Shown: one piece after another, positions 10,098 through 21,573 of the stretch
Position numbering within the stretch: the stretch's first letter is position 1
Layout: each line of letters opens with the position of its first letter
DNA from: Wurfbainia villosa
Taxonomy: Eukaryota > Streptophyta > Magnoliopsida > Zingiberales > Zingiberaceae
Assembly: GCA_025175895.1 (NCBI GenBank)
Contig: JAKLTH010000284.1
Coordinates: forward strand, 45,615 to 109,614
DNA length: 64,000 nt
Direction: 5' to 3'
Notes under the pieces: model-generated
What the model was told of the DNA's origin: nothing
The model's input: the letters and a program-made list of their open reading frames with translations, nothing else
Database searches by the model: none
Program-made: the position numbers and the translations under genes

Positions 10098-12496
10098 TGT
10101 ATGGATGTATACTGAAAAGTCTATCTTTTGTATGAACATCTTTATTTTGAAATAAGAATCACATGATCATTGTTTGCATATTACATTGTAGATAACATGG
10201 TGTGTGGTGTCACACGGGAGATCATGTTATCGTCTCCTTGTAAAATATAAGTAAAGGCTCACAACCGAGATGACTTTGGACAAACCATTGGAATGGTTAT
10301 AGTGTGATTTGGTATTGGTTTGTCTTGACCATAGAATCATACTAGTGCACTTTGTGTGTATTGAGAAGGATCGACATAGAGGTGATTCGATTTATTGCTG
10401 ACTACATAATCGAATCGGACCTCAAATATTATTTTGTACATGCTCTTAATCCCGATATAATAATAGACACATATACTTAGTAGTCATCTCTTTGATTTAC
10501 CAATGGGCGAGATTTATAGATTAAATCGATAGATTCGGTAAGTTGGGAGATGATATTATTTATATGGTGTGCCGTTGATTATAGGAGGAAACCGTGTCCT
10601 ATATATTAGGATGATGATGTCCCCTTGAGGAGCTCATAAGGTTCATCATGTAAACCCTGCAGGTGGACTTGGTCCGACATGATGAAAAAGTTGAGTGGTA
10701 CTACTCATGGAGTTAGATATTGATTAATTAATGGTCAGTAAATTAATTAATCGATGGACATTCGAGATCTTAAACACAGGGAGAAAATATACAAATAATA
10801 TATGGAGCCCATATTAACTTATTGGGGTTGGTGAGGTAGATCAATGATAATCCTTTAGTGGATTGGACTATCATTAATGGATCGGACTTTATGTGGGCTT
10901 GATCCATGGGTGTCCAAGATCCAACTCCTCCTTATGGTCTCTATTGTAGCCTATTAACACCTCATGAAGCTTATATCCAATGGATGAAAACAAAACTCTA
11001 GATCCAAAGGTAGACATTAAATCTCTAGATCCGACAGTTGAGATTAAATCCCTAGAACCAATGGAGGAGATTAAATCAAGCCTTAAGCCTAACTCTATAA
11101 ATATTGGCTTGAGGGTGGGCGGCAAGAATAAGAGGATAAGGGGCTAGGGTTTTGGGTGGCAAGAGCAAGGGAGACTTAGGGTTTTGGGTTGCCACAATTA
11201 AGGAAAGATGTTTTTCCTTCTTCTTCTTCCTTAGGTTGTCGGCACCCTTCCTTCTTCCTCTCTCCTTGGTTTGGCCGACGCCCAAGCTTCTCCCCTTGAT
11301 CTATGGCTTATGATGGATGGCATTAGGGTTGCTTCCCATGGGCGGCAACCAATCCTAGTTGGGATAGGAATAGGAGTGGGTGGCTAGGGTTAAGGTTTGG
11401 GTGTTGGTGGTGGGCGGCAACAAGGGGAGGAAGCTTTTCCTTCTTCTTCCTAAGGTTGGCCAGCCCCTCTTCCTTCTTCCCTCTACCTTGGCCAAAGCTC
11501 AATCTATTCTTCTTCCTTTCATCCTTGGCTGGAAATTAGGAGAGCTTAGTTTAGGGTTTGGGCGGCAACAAGGAGAAGGAGTGTTTTCCTTTCTCTTCTC
11601 CAAGTGTTGGCCGGCGCCCATGCCCTTGTTGTTTCTCCTTTGGCCGGTTCCCATACTCCATGTTCTCTTCCTTGGCCGACGGCAACATCAAGTTTATTGA
11701 CTTGGTGGCCGGTTCTAGATAGGAAGAAGAGTTTTGTTTGATGATCTTCCTTTGTTCGGAGTGAACAAGGAAAGAAAGATATAGGGTTCCAGCCTTGGCT
11801 GGCACCCAAAAGCTTCCTTTTCCCTCTCCTTAGGTGGTGGAAGGAAGATATAGGGTTTCCCTTGGTGTCTTGGTAGCTTTCCACCACTTTCTCCTCCTTC
11901 TAGTTGGCCAGCGGCAAGGGTTTGGTGTGATCCTTGTTGGTTGGTTTTAGGGAGGAGAAAAACCTTGTTTCTATTCTTTCTCTTGCTTTGGAAGAGCAAG
12001 GAAGGAAGATTTGCGATCTAGGAGCTTCGACTTTTGGTGGATCATCGCCCACACGACGTCCAAAAGGAGGAAGGACATACAATAGAAGATTAAGAGGTAT
12101 AACAAGAGGTATAATCTTGTTTATTTTGATTAGTGTTCTTTTGTATTATGTTTATAATTGCTTTTCAATTATATGAATGTTTTGTGTGGATGTTTACTCT
12201 ATGTATGTGGCTAATATAATTTGGACCCCGAACATAAACACAAAAACCGGCGATCCAGACATCGTCTATTTTGCGGCTACTCGTAGAATAGAGGATGGTC
12301 GCTTGAACAACGAGTTTGTTCAAGTGACCTCTCTAAACGAATAACACGACGATGACTTGGTTGTTTGGGCAATCCCTTTTGTCTAGGATTAAATTTTTTA
12401 ATCCGGGGACATCGATAGGATCGCCATGAACAAACGACCGAGGTGAAGTGGGAAGTGAAGTTTTCCCTCACGAACTTGATAAGAAAAAACCCTACA
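10098..12496 (+). repeat. B-family LTR, copy 2 (3' LTR)
   Basis: The 2399-bp LTR starts TGTATGGATGTATACTG and ends ACCCTACA at 12496, where hAT transposase sequence begins. It has three 27-bp units (10996-11076) rather than four, and a TATA box (CTATAAATA, 11095-11103). It retains a block of about 170 bp (roughly 11782-11960) absent from LTR copy 1 but present in copy 3. The edge cuts the hAT reading frame, showing that B inserted into the hAT element. Confidence 0.85.
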
Positions 12497-14494
12497 TGCA
12501 ACTGTTGAAACTGGACAAGCTAGAATTTCTTTTGCCATTATAGATAATATTGGAAATATTTGAGTTCTTTGTGACCACCATTTTAGAATGTCGAAGCTTT
12601 CTTCATTTGCATCACTAAAATCAAAAGAAGTGGTAAAATAATTCTCAAGTTGCTGACTGGAACTTGAGGATCTTCGTAGATATTTAGTCCGTTCTCTTAA
12701 TAACAGTTGTGCTTTAGTGAGTTTAGAAGTAATAATACTAGTTGTAGTGGATTGACGTATTTCATGTCCAATAATTTGTTCACTATATTTAATGTTATAT
12801 TCATTATAAATATCATGTAAATGAGTTTTAATATTAAACAAAATCAAAGAAATATTAGGAGCAGTTTCGGTAATAGGACTTAAAGATTCATAATATAATA
12901 CTAACATATCTTGCAAACCATCTAATTTAAGTCTAGGATCTAAAACAAAAGCACATAAAAATATTTCAGGAATGTTTAAGAAATATTTTTCCCATTTTTC
13001 TTTCATTACATAAATATATTGAGATAAATAATTATCATTTGATTGAATATGTTCATTAAAAATACATACAATATTACAACAAAGTGTTAAAACTAAATGT
13101 GAAGTTGGATAATAAACACTGGATAAATGGTCACTGGCATCACTAAAAACTTTTAAAATTTTACAAATACTAGTGTATATATTCCATTGATTTGAAAATA
13201 AATAAATATCACGTGATTGAACATGTTGATGAAAAAACATACATAATAAATCTTTATATTCAAAAGTAGATAACAACAATTTGTAAGTAGAATTCCAACG
13301 AGTTGGGATGTCACGTGCAAACCATTTAGGCTTCATACCATTTATTTTGCAAAATTTTCTCCACTGTTTCATAACTTGAGGATATGTCCATAAATAATGA
13401 ATTGTACTCCTAATTGGTTGAATATGTGATCCTAAATTTTTAAGTCTATCTTGAACACACAAATTTAAAATGTGACATGTACACCTAATATGAAAAAATC
13501 TTCCACCTATTGATGGTTTACATATATCAATAAGCTCACTAATACTAGAGGTATTTGCACTAGCATTATCAAAAGAAATTGAAAAAACTTTAGAAGTTAG
13601 ACCATATTCTTCTAAAATAACAAAAATAAGTTGTGAAATATTTTGTGTCATGTGTGTTTCGTTAAAACATCTATATGCTAGCAATCTTTTTTTAATGTCC
13701 CAATTATTATCAATCCAATGACAAGTAATACCCATATATGAACAACTTTGCCAATGATCACTCCAAATATCAGAACACAAAGAAACTTTACTGTTTAAAC
13801 TAGAAATTCTTTAATCAATTCTTTTTTTGTTCTAAGATTAATTTTAAAAGTGTGCATTTTAGAGTATTTCTTGGGATACATTTAATAGAAGGGTTTGCAC
13901 TTGTAGAAAACTAATTTTCAAAAGATAATTTATCATTAAAACTAAAAGTAAGTTGTTCAATCGCACAAAATTTAGCAGTTTCTTCTCTAAATCTAGATTC
14001 GTCAAATTTAAAAAGTTTAGATTCGTTACCCCAACCCGATTGAGAAGAGAATGTCGGAATTTGAGTTTGAGAACGATTGATACCAATTTCCACCGGATGA
14101 TTTCTCTCCACATGTCGAGTAAGAGTTCCGTAACCTCCTCCTTGTTGAAATTTATAACATTTCGAATAATATTTGCATTTTTCTTGCATATCACCGGAAG
14201 TGAGCATTACTTTTTCGAAATGTTTGGTGAAGATATCGGATGTTGGGCGAGGCACTCGAGTTGGTCTTGTAGTTGTAGAACCCGCCATCGTACTGGATGT
14301 ATTGCTCTACTTTCTTGACTTTGATGATGATGACGTATTTGATATTCATCATCGAAAATATCAAGATCATAGTCACCGATATCGAATTGAGGTGAATTGC
14401 CGCCTTGCTCGAACTCGAACAGTGGTGGCATTATGCTCTTTCCCTTTCCTTTGGCACCGGCCGCACCCTTACAACTTGATCCGGCTCCAGACAT
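12497..14494 (-). pseudogene. hAT transposase pseudogene (BED finger, RICESLEEPER-like)
   Basis: The reading starts at 14494 (MSGAGSSCKG). A frameshift near 14280 leads to a block at 14288-13911 with a BED zinc finger (about 14200-14100). In the finger the second cysteine of CKYC is replaced (CKYYSKCYKF), while GTLTRHVERNHP is kept. Frameshifts and stops around 13780-13910 precede a long frame (13780 to 12497, about 427 residues). That frame has the RNase-H-like core (CSDIWSDHWQSCSYMG, SISFDNASANT, HIRCTCHILNLCVQD) and the start of the C-terminal dimerisation domain (LKWWSQRTQIFPILSIMAKE). Homology stops at CPVSTVA, where the B LTR begins; the tail beyond is LTR translated by chance. Several disabling mutations. 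Confidence 0.85.
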
Positions 14495-14519
14495 TTGTAA
14501 AAATATGACTTGAGAGCAA

Positions 14520-15019
14520 ATGAGGCAATGAGAATTAGAGAAGAGAAGTTGTGATTTGTGAAAAAATGAAAGGGAGTGAAGGAGTATTTATAGGAAAAAA
14601 ACATTAAAAATTAAACCCTTCGGGTCGGGCCAACCCGGTAGGTTGGTTGTTGCACAACAACCACGATTTAGTGGCCATTGATCATCAACGACCACGAAAT
14701 CATGGCCATTGATTTTTTTTTTTTAAAAAAAATAATAAAATGGTCGACTCGCCGAGTCCGGTTCGAGCCGACCCGACGAGTCGCCCGTTGCACAACGACC
14801 ACGAAATCGTGGTCGTTGATGATCAACGGCCACAAAATCATGGCTGTTCATTTTTTTTTAAACCGGCGATTCGGTTTTTTAAAAAATCATGATCGGACCG
14901 CCTAATAGGCGGTCCGGTCACGGGTCTGGGTCAAACCCGTTGACCCGGTTAATCGAACCGTTGACCACGATCCGATTCCGGGTTGGGTCCGGGTCCAACC
15001 CAGCCCTTGGCCGAGTCTA
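14520..15019 (-). repeat. hAT terminal/subterminal region with repeated palindromes
   Basis: Non-coding sequence upstream of the transposase. It contains a TATA-like GTATTTATAGG (about 14581-14592) near the start, repeated CCACGAAATCATGGCC / ACCACGAAATCGTGGT palindromes (about 14665-14710 and 14797-14845), ATGATCAACG inverted pairs, and CCGGGTC/GACCCGG motifs (14885-15000). hAT transposases commonly bind subterminal repeats of this kind; that function is inferred here. Confidence 0.55.
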
Positions 15020-15262
15020 GACCCATCTAGTTTTCCTGCCTGATGTCCAGTATTTTTGATCTGTTAAGGCTTCTACCTTGTATCCGGTCAATGCGACCAA
15101 CTAGGACTTTCAATACTCATTACCTAGCATCTGGTCTGCCTAACCTACTAGGGTTTTCCTATTAGCCTGCACACTTAATACATTTATCAAACCACAAGTA
15201 ATTCCTAACTTTAACTATGGTTCATACATCAAAACTAAGGAGTGGTTCTCTCTGCACCAACA
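15020..15262 (-). repeat. Fragment of a minus-strand sirevirus-type LTR (G1)
   Basis: About 240 bp ending GCACCAACA at 15262 resemble the right end of the LTR at 24639-25970 (shared stretches include GTTCATACATCAAA, and GGAGTG before the final CACCAACA). On the minus strand this is the LTR start TGTTGGTGCA. The hAT element interrupts it on the left and SIRE-B lies 3 bp to the right. It is either the 5' LTR of an element extending left or a remnant linked to G2. Confidence 0.65.
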
Positions 15263-15265
15263 TTA

Positions 15266-16373
15266 TGTTGGTGCAGTAGGCACCTAAGTTGAACCTGAGT
15301 TTTGATTATAGTAAACGATACAAAGTTAAGCTCACGTCGTTATCTCACGAGCTGAATCGAGTGTGCAGAAGATTGCTATAGCTAGAGCTGAAGACTAGCG
15401 ACACCCGGAGGAAGCCGCGGTGGTCGGGCGACACTCGAGTGACTTCGGAGGGAGCCAAAGGAATCGAGTGGAAGGCCGGAAGCAAAAGCGACATGGTAAG
15501 TATCGAGGTAAGCTCGTGTGTGCGAGCGTAAGTGAGGTCGTATCCTCCTTACGGGGATGGTCTTAAGTGTAGATCCGACCAAAGACATCCCATCGATGGT
15601 CTAGGTCGAGATCGGACGGTCGAAGGCTGTCGAAATAATATTTTCTTTGAGCTAACTTTACCTTGCAGCTAGCATCAGTCGACTGCCAGCTTGGAGGACT
15701 CGACTTCCCTTCATCGATCATGCTCATCGGCTGACCGTGATGCTACCATCGATCGTGATGATGGCCATCAGTCGACTGATGGTCAATGATCAGCTTCGAG
15801 GAGTCAAGGCTTATCACCCCATTTCAAGGAGATTTTGTGTCCATTTGTGATTGGTTGAAGACCCATTCGATGAGGGGCTCAAAGGCTATAAAAGGAGGGC
15901 TTGTCTTAGGGTTTTTCATCAATTAAAAAGGCTTCCAAGTGCTTCCGATACGCTCCGACTCCGCATCCCTCTGACGAAGCGCTACGAGACGACTAGAGCT
16001 TCAACCTCCAACCTTTGAAGTCACTCAGAACGAAATTTTTAATTGTATTTCAGTTTATTTTTAGTAAAGCTTTCATTATAACGAGGAGAGGGAGTATCCT
16101 CTACCTCGAGCTTTGTCATTTTGTGTATCCGTCTAACTCCTACCTCCAACGAGGAGGAGTTCTTTAGTAGTTTGCCCTCCGTACGTGGTCAAGGACCACT
16201 AGGGCCTTGGAGTAGTAGCCTTCGGCTACGAACCAAGTAAAACCCTTGTGTATATTGTCTCGCTTGTTTTGTTTTTATCTTGCGCTGTGTCTACTCGCAT
16301 TTTAACGAACGATTTTGAACGAAAAATTTCTATCGCTATTCACCCCCCCTCTAGCGATCCGCTCGATCCAACA
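15266..16373 (+). repeat. 5' LTR of SIRE-B
   Basis: The 1108-bp LTR starts TGTTGGTGCAGTAGG and ends CTCGATCCAACA. TATA box CTATAAAAGG at 15886-15895. An 18-bp perfect palindrome (CCATCAGTCGACTGATGG) lies upstream at 15765-15782, with a further CAGTCGACTG at 15676-15685. A C-rich CACCCCCCCT run lies near the end. Confidence 0.9.
15886..15895 (+). promoter_or_regulatory. TATA box of SIRE-B 5' LTR
   Basis: CTATAAAAGG, followed by GAGGGC, conserved in the 3' LTR at 23645-23654 and in element A. Confidence 0.65.
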
Positions 16374-16375
16374 AT

Positions 16376-16393
16376 TGGTATCAGAGCCGGGGG
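16376..16393 (+). other. Primer-binding site of SIRE-B
   Basis: TGGTATCAGAGCCGGGGG starts 2 bp after the 5' LTR. Its first 12 bases are the canonical complement of the initiator tRNA-Met 3' end. Confidence 0.85.
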
Positions 16394-16870
16394 CGCTCAG
16401 ATTCGGTGCAACCACCAATCGAGCAATTTTATTTTTGTATTTATTGTTTTAATATTTCTCCCACACTACTAATCCAAGACCAAGTCTTGGTACATAGTTT
16501 TTGGTTGTGTTTTTTGCAAGTACTAATCGCCTTCGGAGTACCTCACGATCAAATGAGCATAACTTTTGCTACAAGGGGACTCACGAAACGATCTACCCAC
16601 CAAATCGAAACTCTCTGAGAGATCTACACTTCTCACAAGGTTTACCCCTGTAACAAGCTGTTTTCATCCTCAAAAATCGACGTTTAGTAGCCTTTCGGGG
16701 ACATCGAAGGTTGTTAGTACTTACTTTTTATTTAGTTTCTTATTTCTTTGCTTAACTTTCTATTTCTCGTTTGTTTCTTTTTATTTCCCGCACCACTAAT
16801 CCAAGGCGAAGTCTTGGAACCCTTTTTCGTGTTTTTTGTATTTTTTTTTTGTGCAAGGTTTTCCTTCCAA

Positions 16871-17890
16871 ATGGCCCATCTCGAGGGTTTTAGCACCGTC
16901 CGACCTCCGTTTTACAATGGAGATGACTTCCGTTATTGGAAGGGTCGGATGGAATGCTTTCTTAAAACCCAAATCGAGATGTGGATCATAATCCAAACGG
17001 GATTCACACTTCCGACTAACGAAGTGGGTGAATCCTTGGATTATGACCAATGGACCATTGCGACAAAAAGACAAGTCGAAGCCGACGCTAAGGCAACTCA
17101 AATCCTTCAATACGGCCTATTCAAGGAGGAGCTAAATCGCGTCAGCCCCTTCATAAGCGTAAAGGATCTTTGGACAAAACTAGTTGAGCTACACGAAGGG
17201 ACCGATGAAGCCAAGGTATGTAAGCATGATCTTCTATTAAATAAACTATATAACCTAAAAATGCAGGAACACGAGTCCGCGACGCAACTCCACGCCCGTG
17301 TCCAAGACATAGTCAACAACCTACACGCAATCGGGCAAAAGGTCGAAAACCTCGACCTTATAAGGTATGTCCTAAACTCTTTTCCGAGGACTACCTTGTG
17401 GGCATCCATGGTCGATGCCTACAAGGTCTCCAAGGATCTTTCTAAACTTAGGTTAGATGAACTCTTTTCTGATTTCGAACTTCATGAGCAGTCTAACTCG
17501 GAACCCGAGAAGGGTATAGCACTTTTTGCAGGTTCGAGGAAGAAAACCGCAAGCAAGCCACCCCCGAAGGAAGAAGAGGATGAGTCGGATTCGGAGGTCG
17601 ACTCGGAAATGAAAGTCGAACTAGTCAACCTAGTTCGAAGGATAGTCAAGGGCCGAAAATGAGCCGTCACTCGACCCAACGAAGGTAAGCCTAAAAGTTC
17701 AAACATAAGATGTTATGAATGCAACAGGTTTGGACACATTAAGTCCGAATGCCCAAAACTCAAGAGCAAGGCACCAAAACATAAAAAGGCACTCAACGCT
17801 ACTTGGGAAGAAGCCTCCAAGGAAGAAGACAATGATCGAGTCCTTATGGCTAAACCGGTGGAATCGGAGGCGAGTCGGAACCGGAACTAA
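16871..17890 (+). pseudogene. gag of SIRE-B with an in-frame stop
   Basis: The ATG at 16871 (MAHLEGFSTVRPPFYNGDDF) is chosen because element A gag starts at the same place; the longer open frame upstream is leader. Capsid-like sequence continues (RYWKGRMECFLKTQIEMWII, LWTKLVELHEG, LIRYVLNSFPRT) to a TGA at 17660-17662. The frame then resumes with PNEGKPKSSN and the CCHC zinc knuckle CYECNRFGHIKSEC (17713-17754) and ends near 17890. Element A has the same TGA at the equivalent codon. The protein would assemble particles and bind RNA; without the knuckle the truncated product is probably defective. Confidence 0.85.
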
Positions 17891-19055
17891 TCGAAACCAA
17901 GGCGAAGTCGGACTACGAAACACTATTCAAGACAAGCCACGGATACGCATCCGGTTCAAAGATACACTCAAGGTAAGTCGTCTCTTATTACTACTCTTTA
18001 TAGTGCAATTAAGTTTTTAAATAAAAAGTTAGCTAAGTCAGATCCAAGGTCGAGACCTGGTTGAGGAAGTTAAACTCCTCAAACGAGGTCTCCTAACCTC
18101 TTCGACTAGTCGAAGTTCAAGAGGACTCAACTCGAGTTGAAAAACTCGGCGTTGAGAACTCACTCTTGAAAAGTCAAGTCGAAGATCTTAGGAATACGTT
18201 GGAAAGGTTTACTTTGGGATCCAAAGGTTGACCTCCTTACTTGATCGCAAGGGCCGGTACAACAAGGCCTGCTAGGGTTTAGCTCAAACACGACTAATAA
18301 GTCGATATGTCAATCGTAAGTAGACATAAAAATGTGTCCAAGCATGGGTCCCTAAGACCACCTTGATTTCAAACTTAGGATCAAACCAAGATCGGGTTCC
18401 TATGACCAAATCCACTATGTGGAGAGACCGAATCGATTCAATGGTCCAGGGGAGCTAGTACAAAATTTGTTTGTGTTTTAACTTAGAAATTGCATGCTTA
18501 GGTTTTTATTTAGTTTGATTTTCCTTTTAGAATGGTTAGATAGGACTATAACTCGTCAATACTTGATAACATAGTACCGTGGACGCCAAGAGATGATAGT
18601 ACGCTAGGAAAGCGAGTCTTGTGTATTCGGCTAGATAAGGCGATCTAGTTCGGCACTTGACCGAGCGGAACTAGTCAAGCTACCTCCCAGATCCTAGACT
18701 AGTTAGACCAGTGAAGTGGTCTTAGGTGAGTCAAGTCTCTATTTTCTTGAAAATGGCTTTGTCTAAGGAAGTGGTCATTTGTTCCGATCAAAGAAGGCCT
18801 CAGGCCTCGCCACGACTGGAAGCCATGATCTTGAAAAGGTGACTTGATGAGCCTAAGGTCAAATCCAATCTAACGCAAGGTTGACAAGTGTTTAAGTCAT
18901 TAAATTAATTCAACTAAAATTGGAAGTCATCTCACAAGAACATATAGGATTAACATGTTTGATCATGTAGACATGGGTGAGATGATTTAGGTTAATAATC
19001 TTCAACCAATTTTTAATAAATCCAATATCCGATCCAACTACCTTGCGTAGGATCA
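17891..19055 (+). other. Degraded gag-protease junction of SIRE-B
   Basis: No open frame of useful length. Short traces of the gag coiled region are seen at 18040-18230 and of a WVPK-like linker at 18340-18370. The protease active-site box (DSG or DTG) is not found. The stretch 18905-18995 resembles the element's own post-pol region (22220-22295), including the CATCTCAC/GTGAGATG hairpin arms, which suggests rearrangement. Confidence 0.6.
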
Positions 19056-19295
19056 ATGGATGTTGATGTGGTTGCTCCCACACATACCGGGATCAACTCA
19101 AGTTTTCGGCTTCGATTCAAACACAAGGATCTAGCCTTCGAAATAACGGCAAGCTCAAAATCATCGGATCGTGATATTGAGCTCAATTCAAATTTTGTTA
19201 TTCAAAATGTTTTATTAGTAGAAAATTTTCAATATAATTTACTTAGTGTAAGCCAATTGTGTGATAATAACTATAAGGTCATATTTCTAAAATGA
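19056..19295 (+). pseudogene. C-terminal protease remnant of SIRE-B
   Basis: The frame includes IQNVLLVENFQYNLLSVSQL, the conserved end of the copia protease domain, and stops at 19293-19295. The catalytic N-terminal half is lost. Confidence 0.7.
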
Positions 19296-20070
19296 ATCAT
19301 AATTAATACAAACGAAACCTCTAAAACAATTCTTAAAGGGACTAGAAATAACAACATTTACACTATCAACTTAACTAACTCCTCAACTAAGTGTCTTATG
19401 ACACGGCAAGAGGAATCATGGTTGTGGCACCGACGACTCAGTCACTCACACCCAAGACTCATCCACAAGATGAGTCAGAGTGACTTAGTTAGAGGTTTGC
19501 CTAATCTCAATAACTTGGATAATAAAATATGTAATGCTTGTCAACAAGGTAAACAATCTAGGATACAACATCAACTAACTAGTCAAGAACGAACCAAAAG
19601 TGTGCTTGAGCTCCTACACATGGATCTATTTGATTCACACGGAGCTAAGTCACTTAATGTAAATTATAGTCATAATTGATGACTATTCTAGATTTACTTG
19701 GGTTAGGTTCATCAAACACAAAAATGATACCCTAGATCAATTAATCAATCTATTTAAGTTAATAGAAAATCAACAAAGCATTAAAATCAAAAGACTTAGG
19801 ACTGATCATGGTGGTGAATTCGAAAACCATAGGTTTACAGAATTTTGTAACCTAAATGAATACCACCATGAGTTCTCTTGCCCTAGAACTCCACAACAAA
19901 ATGGCCTAGTAGAATGCAAAAATAGAACCCTACAAGAAGCCGCTAGGACAATGTTAAATGAGTATAACCTACCCGATAGGTTTTGGGCGGAAGCCGTGAG
20001 TACGGCATGCTATGTCCAAAATAAAATCCGTATGGTAAAGAGGCACCTTAAGACCTCATACGAGATTTAT
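19296..20070 (+). pseudogene. Integrase of SIRE-B, frameshifted
   Basis: The GAG-pre-integrase region (LWHRRLSHSHPRL ... CNACQQGKQS) and the first catalytic Asp (HMDLFDSHG) lie in the frame 19398-19679. After a frameshift the core continues with DDYSRFTWVRF, LRTDHGGEFEN (second Asp) and PQQNGLVECKNRTLQEAAR (catalytic Glu; Cys replaces the usual Arg after it). From about 19951 it runs in frame into RT. Integrase inserts the cDNA copy; the frameshift separates its catalytic residues here. Confidence 0.8.
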
Positions 20071-21573
20071 CACGATAAAATACCTAACATCAAGTACTTT
20101 AGGGTATTTGGATGTAAGGTACATATCCTAAACACTAAGAATTACCTAGGTAAATTTACATCCAAAACCACAACCGGAATCTTTTTAGGATACTCGACTA
20201 CAAGCAAAGCTTATAGAGTATATAACCACGACACCCTTAGAGTCGAGGAGACTATCAATGTAGTATTTGATGAAGGACACGTACCTACAAAACCCCCGGC
20301 AACCCCAATTAGCGAGCCGACTCATACTAGACCTAACTCTAATCCGGAGATCAGGTCTAGTGTTAATCCTAACCTAAGTCAACCAAGTCACTCTATCGAC
20401 CAAGTGATAGATGACTCCAACCAAACTAGAACTCAAACAAGCCATCCTATGGATCAAGTTGTAGACTCAAACCCAAATCCAACTAGGACCCAAACGAATC
20501 ATCCTATCGACCAAGTGATAGGTGATCCAAGTCTAGGAGTTCGAACTAGAGCCTCATACAGAAACCTTAGTCAAATATCTTTGATTTCTAAAATTGAACC
20601 CAAAACTATTGACCAAGCTCTTCTTGATCCCGATTGGATTATTGCAATGCAAAAAGAGTTGGCTCAATTCACTAGGAACGAAGTATGGGAATTAGTACCA
20701 CCACCTAAAGATAAAACAATCATTGGAACAAGGTGGGTGTTTAGAAATAAAATTGATGATAAAGGTGAAGTAGTTAGAAATAAAGCTAGACTAGTTGCTA
20801 AAGGGTTTAGTCAAGTCGAAGGTTTAGATTACGACGAGACCTATGCCCCAGTAGCAAGATTAGAGTCCATTCGAATGCTATTAGCATATGCAGCACATCG
20901 AGGATTTAAATTGTTTCAAATGGATGTGAAATCTGCATTCTTAAATGGATATATTAAAGAAGAAGTTTACGTTAGTCAACCCCCCGATTTCGAAAGTTTA
21001 GACAAACCCGATCATGTCCTTAGGTTAAAGAAAGCTCTTTATGGACTTAAACAAGCTCCTCGAGCTTGGTACGAGAGACTTTCAATTTATCTTAAGTCCA
21101 AAGGTTTTAACCAAGGTGTAGTTGACCCAACTCTTTTCGTAAAAACCTTAGGTAAAGACATATTCATAGCCCAAATCTACGTAGATGATATTATTTTCGA
21201 AACCACCAACTCAATCCTACTAAATGAGTTCATTTCACTTATGGAAAGTGAATTTGAAATGAATTTAGTAGGTGAGTTAAGATTCTTTTTAGGTCTACAA
21301 ATTAAACAAACTAAAGATAGAATATACCTACATCAACGCAAATATACTAGGGAATTAATTAAACGCTTTGGAATGCAAGATGCTAAAATTATTAATACCC
21401 CAATGGCGACTAATGTCAATATAGAAGAAGATTTAATCGGAAACTCAATTGATTTAAAATACTATAGGAGCATAATAGGGAGTCTCCTTTACTTAACTGC
21501 AAGCCGACGATATCCTATTTGCGATGAAGTATGTGCGCAAGGTTCCAAACCTGTGCCAAGGAGTCTCACCTAA
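19951..21573 (+). pseudogene. Integrase end and reverse transcriptase of SIRE-B
   Basis: A continuous 540-codon frame. Integrase C-terminus: VFGCKVHILN and FLGYSTTSKAYRVYN. A Pro/Ser/Thr-rich linker has three imperfect repeats of SHPMDQV / NHPIDQVI. The copia RT follows from about 20590: WELVPPPKDKTIIGTRWVF, ARLVAKGFSQ, FQMDVKSAFLNGYI, LYGLKQAPRAWYERL and the catalytic IYVDDIIFE (about 21178). All core RT motifs are present. The frame ends at 21573 in a shift inside the TASRPDI box, separating RT from RNase H. RT copies element RNA into cDNA in virus-like particles. As part of a broken polyprotein this is a pseudogene. Confidence 0.85.

Larger units (their letters stand above)
12497..15019 (-). 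mobile_element. hAT DNA transposon (RICESLEEPER-like), 5' part, truncated
   Basis: A transposase pseudogene on the minus strand is preceded by a subterminal region of about 500 bp with repeated palindromes. The outer end is probably TAGACTCGGCC (minus strand, from about 15019), judged from where LTR homology to 25780-25800 resumes. The other end is missing because B is inserted at 12496/12497. The 8-bp target duplication typical of hAT elements cannot be confirmed with only one end present. Confidence 0.7.

Noticed and set aside
12398..12496. C-terminal tail of the long hAT frame
   Set aside because: The last 33 codons are B LTR sequence read by chance; the transposase homology ends at 12497.
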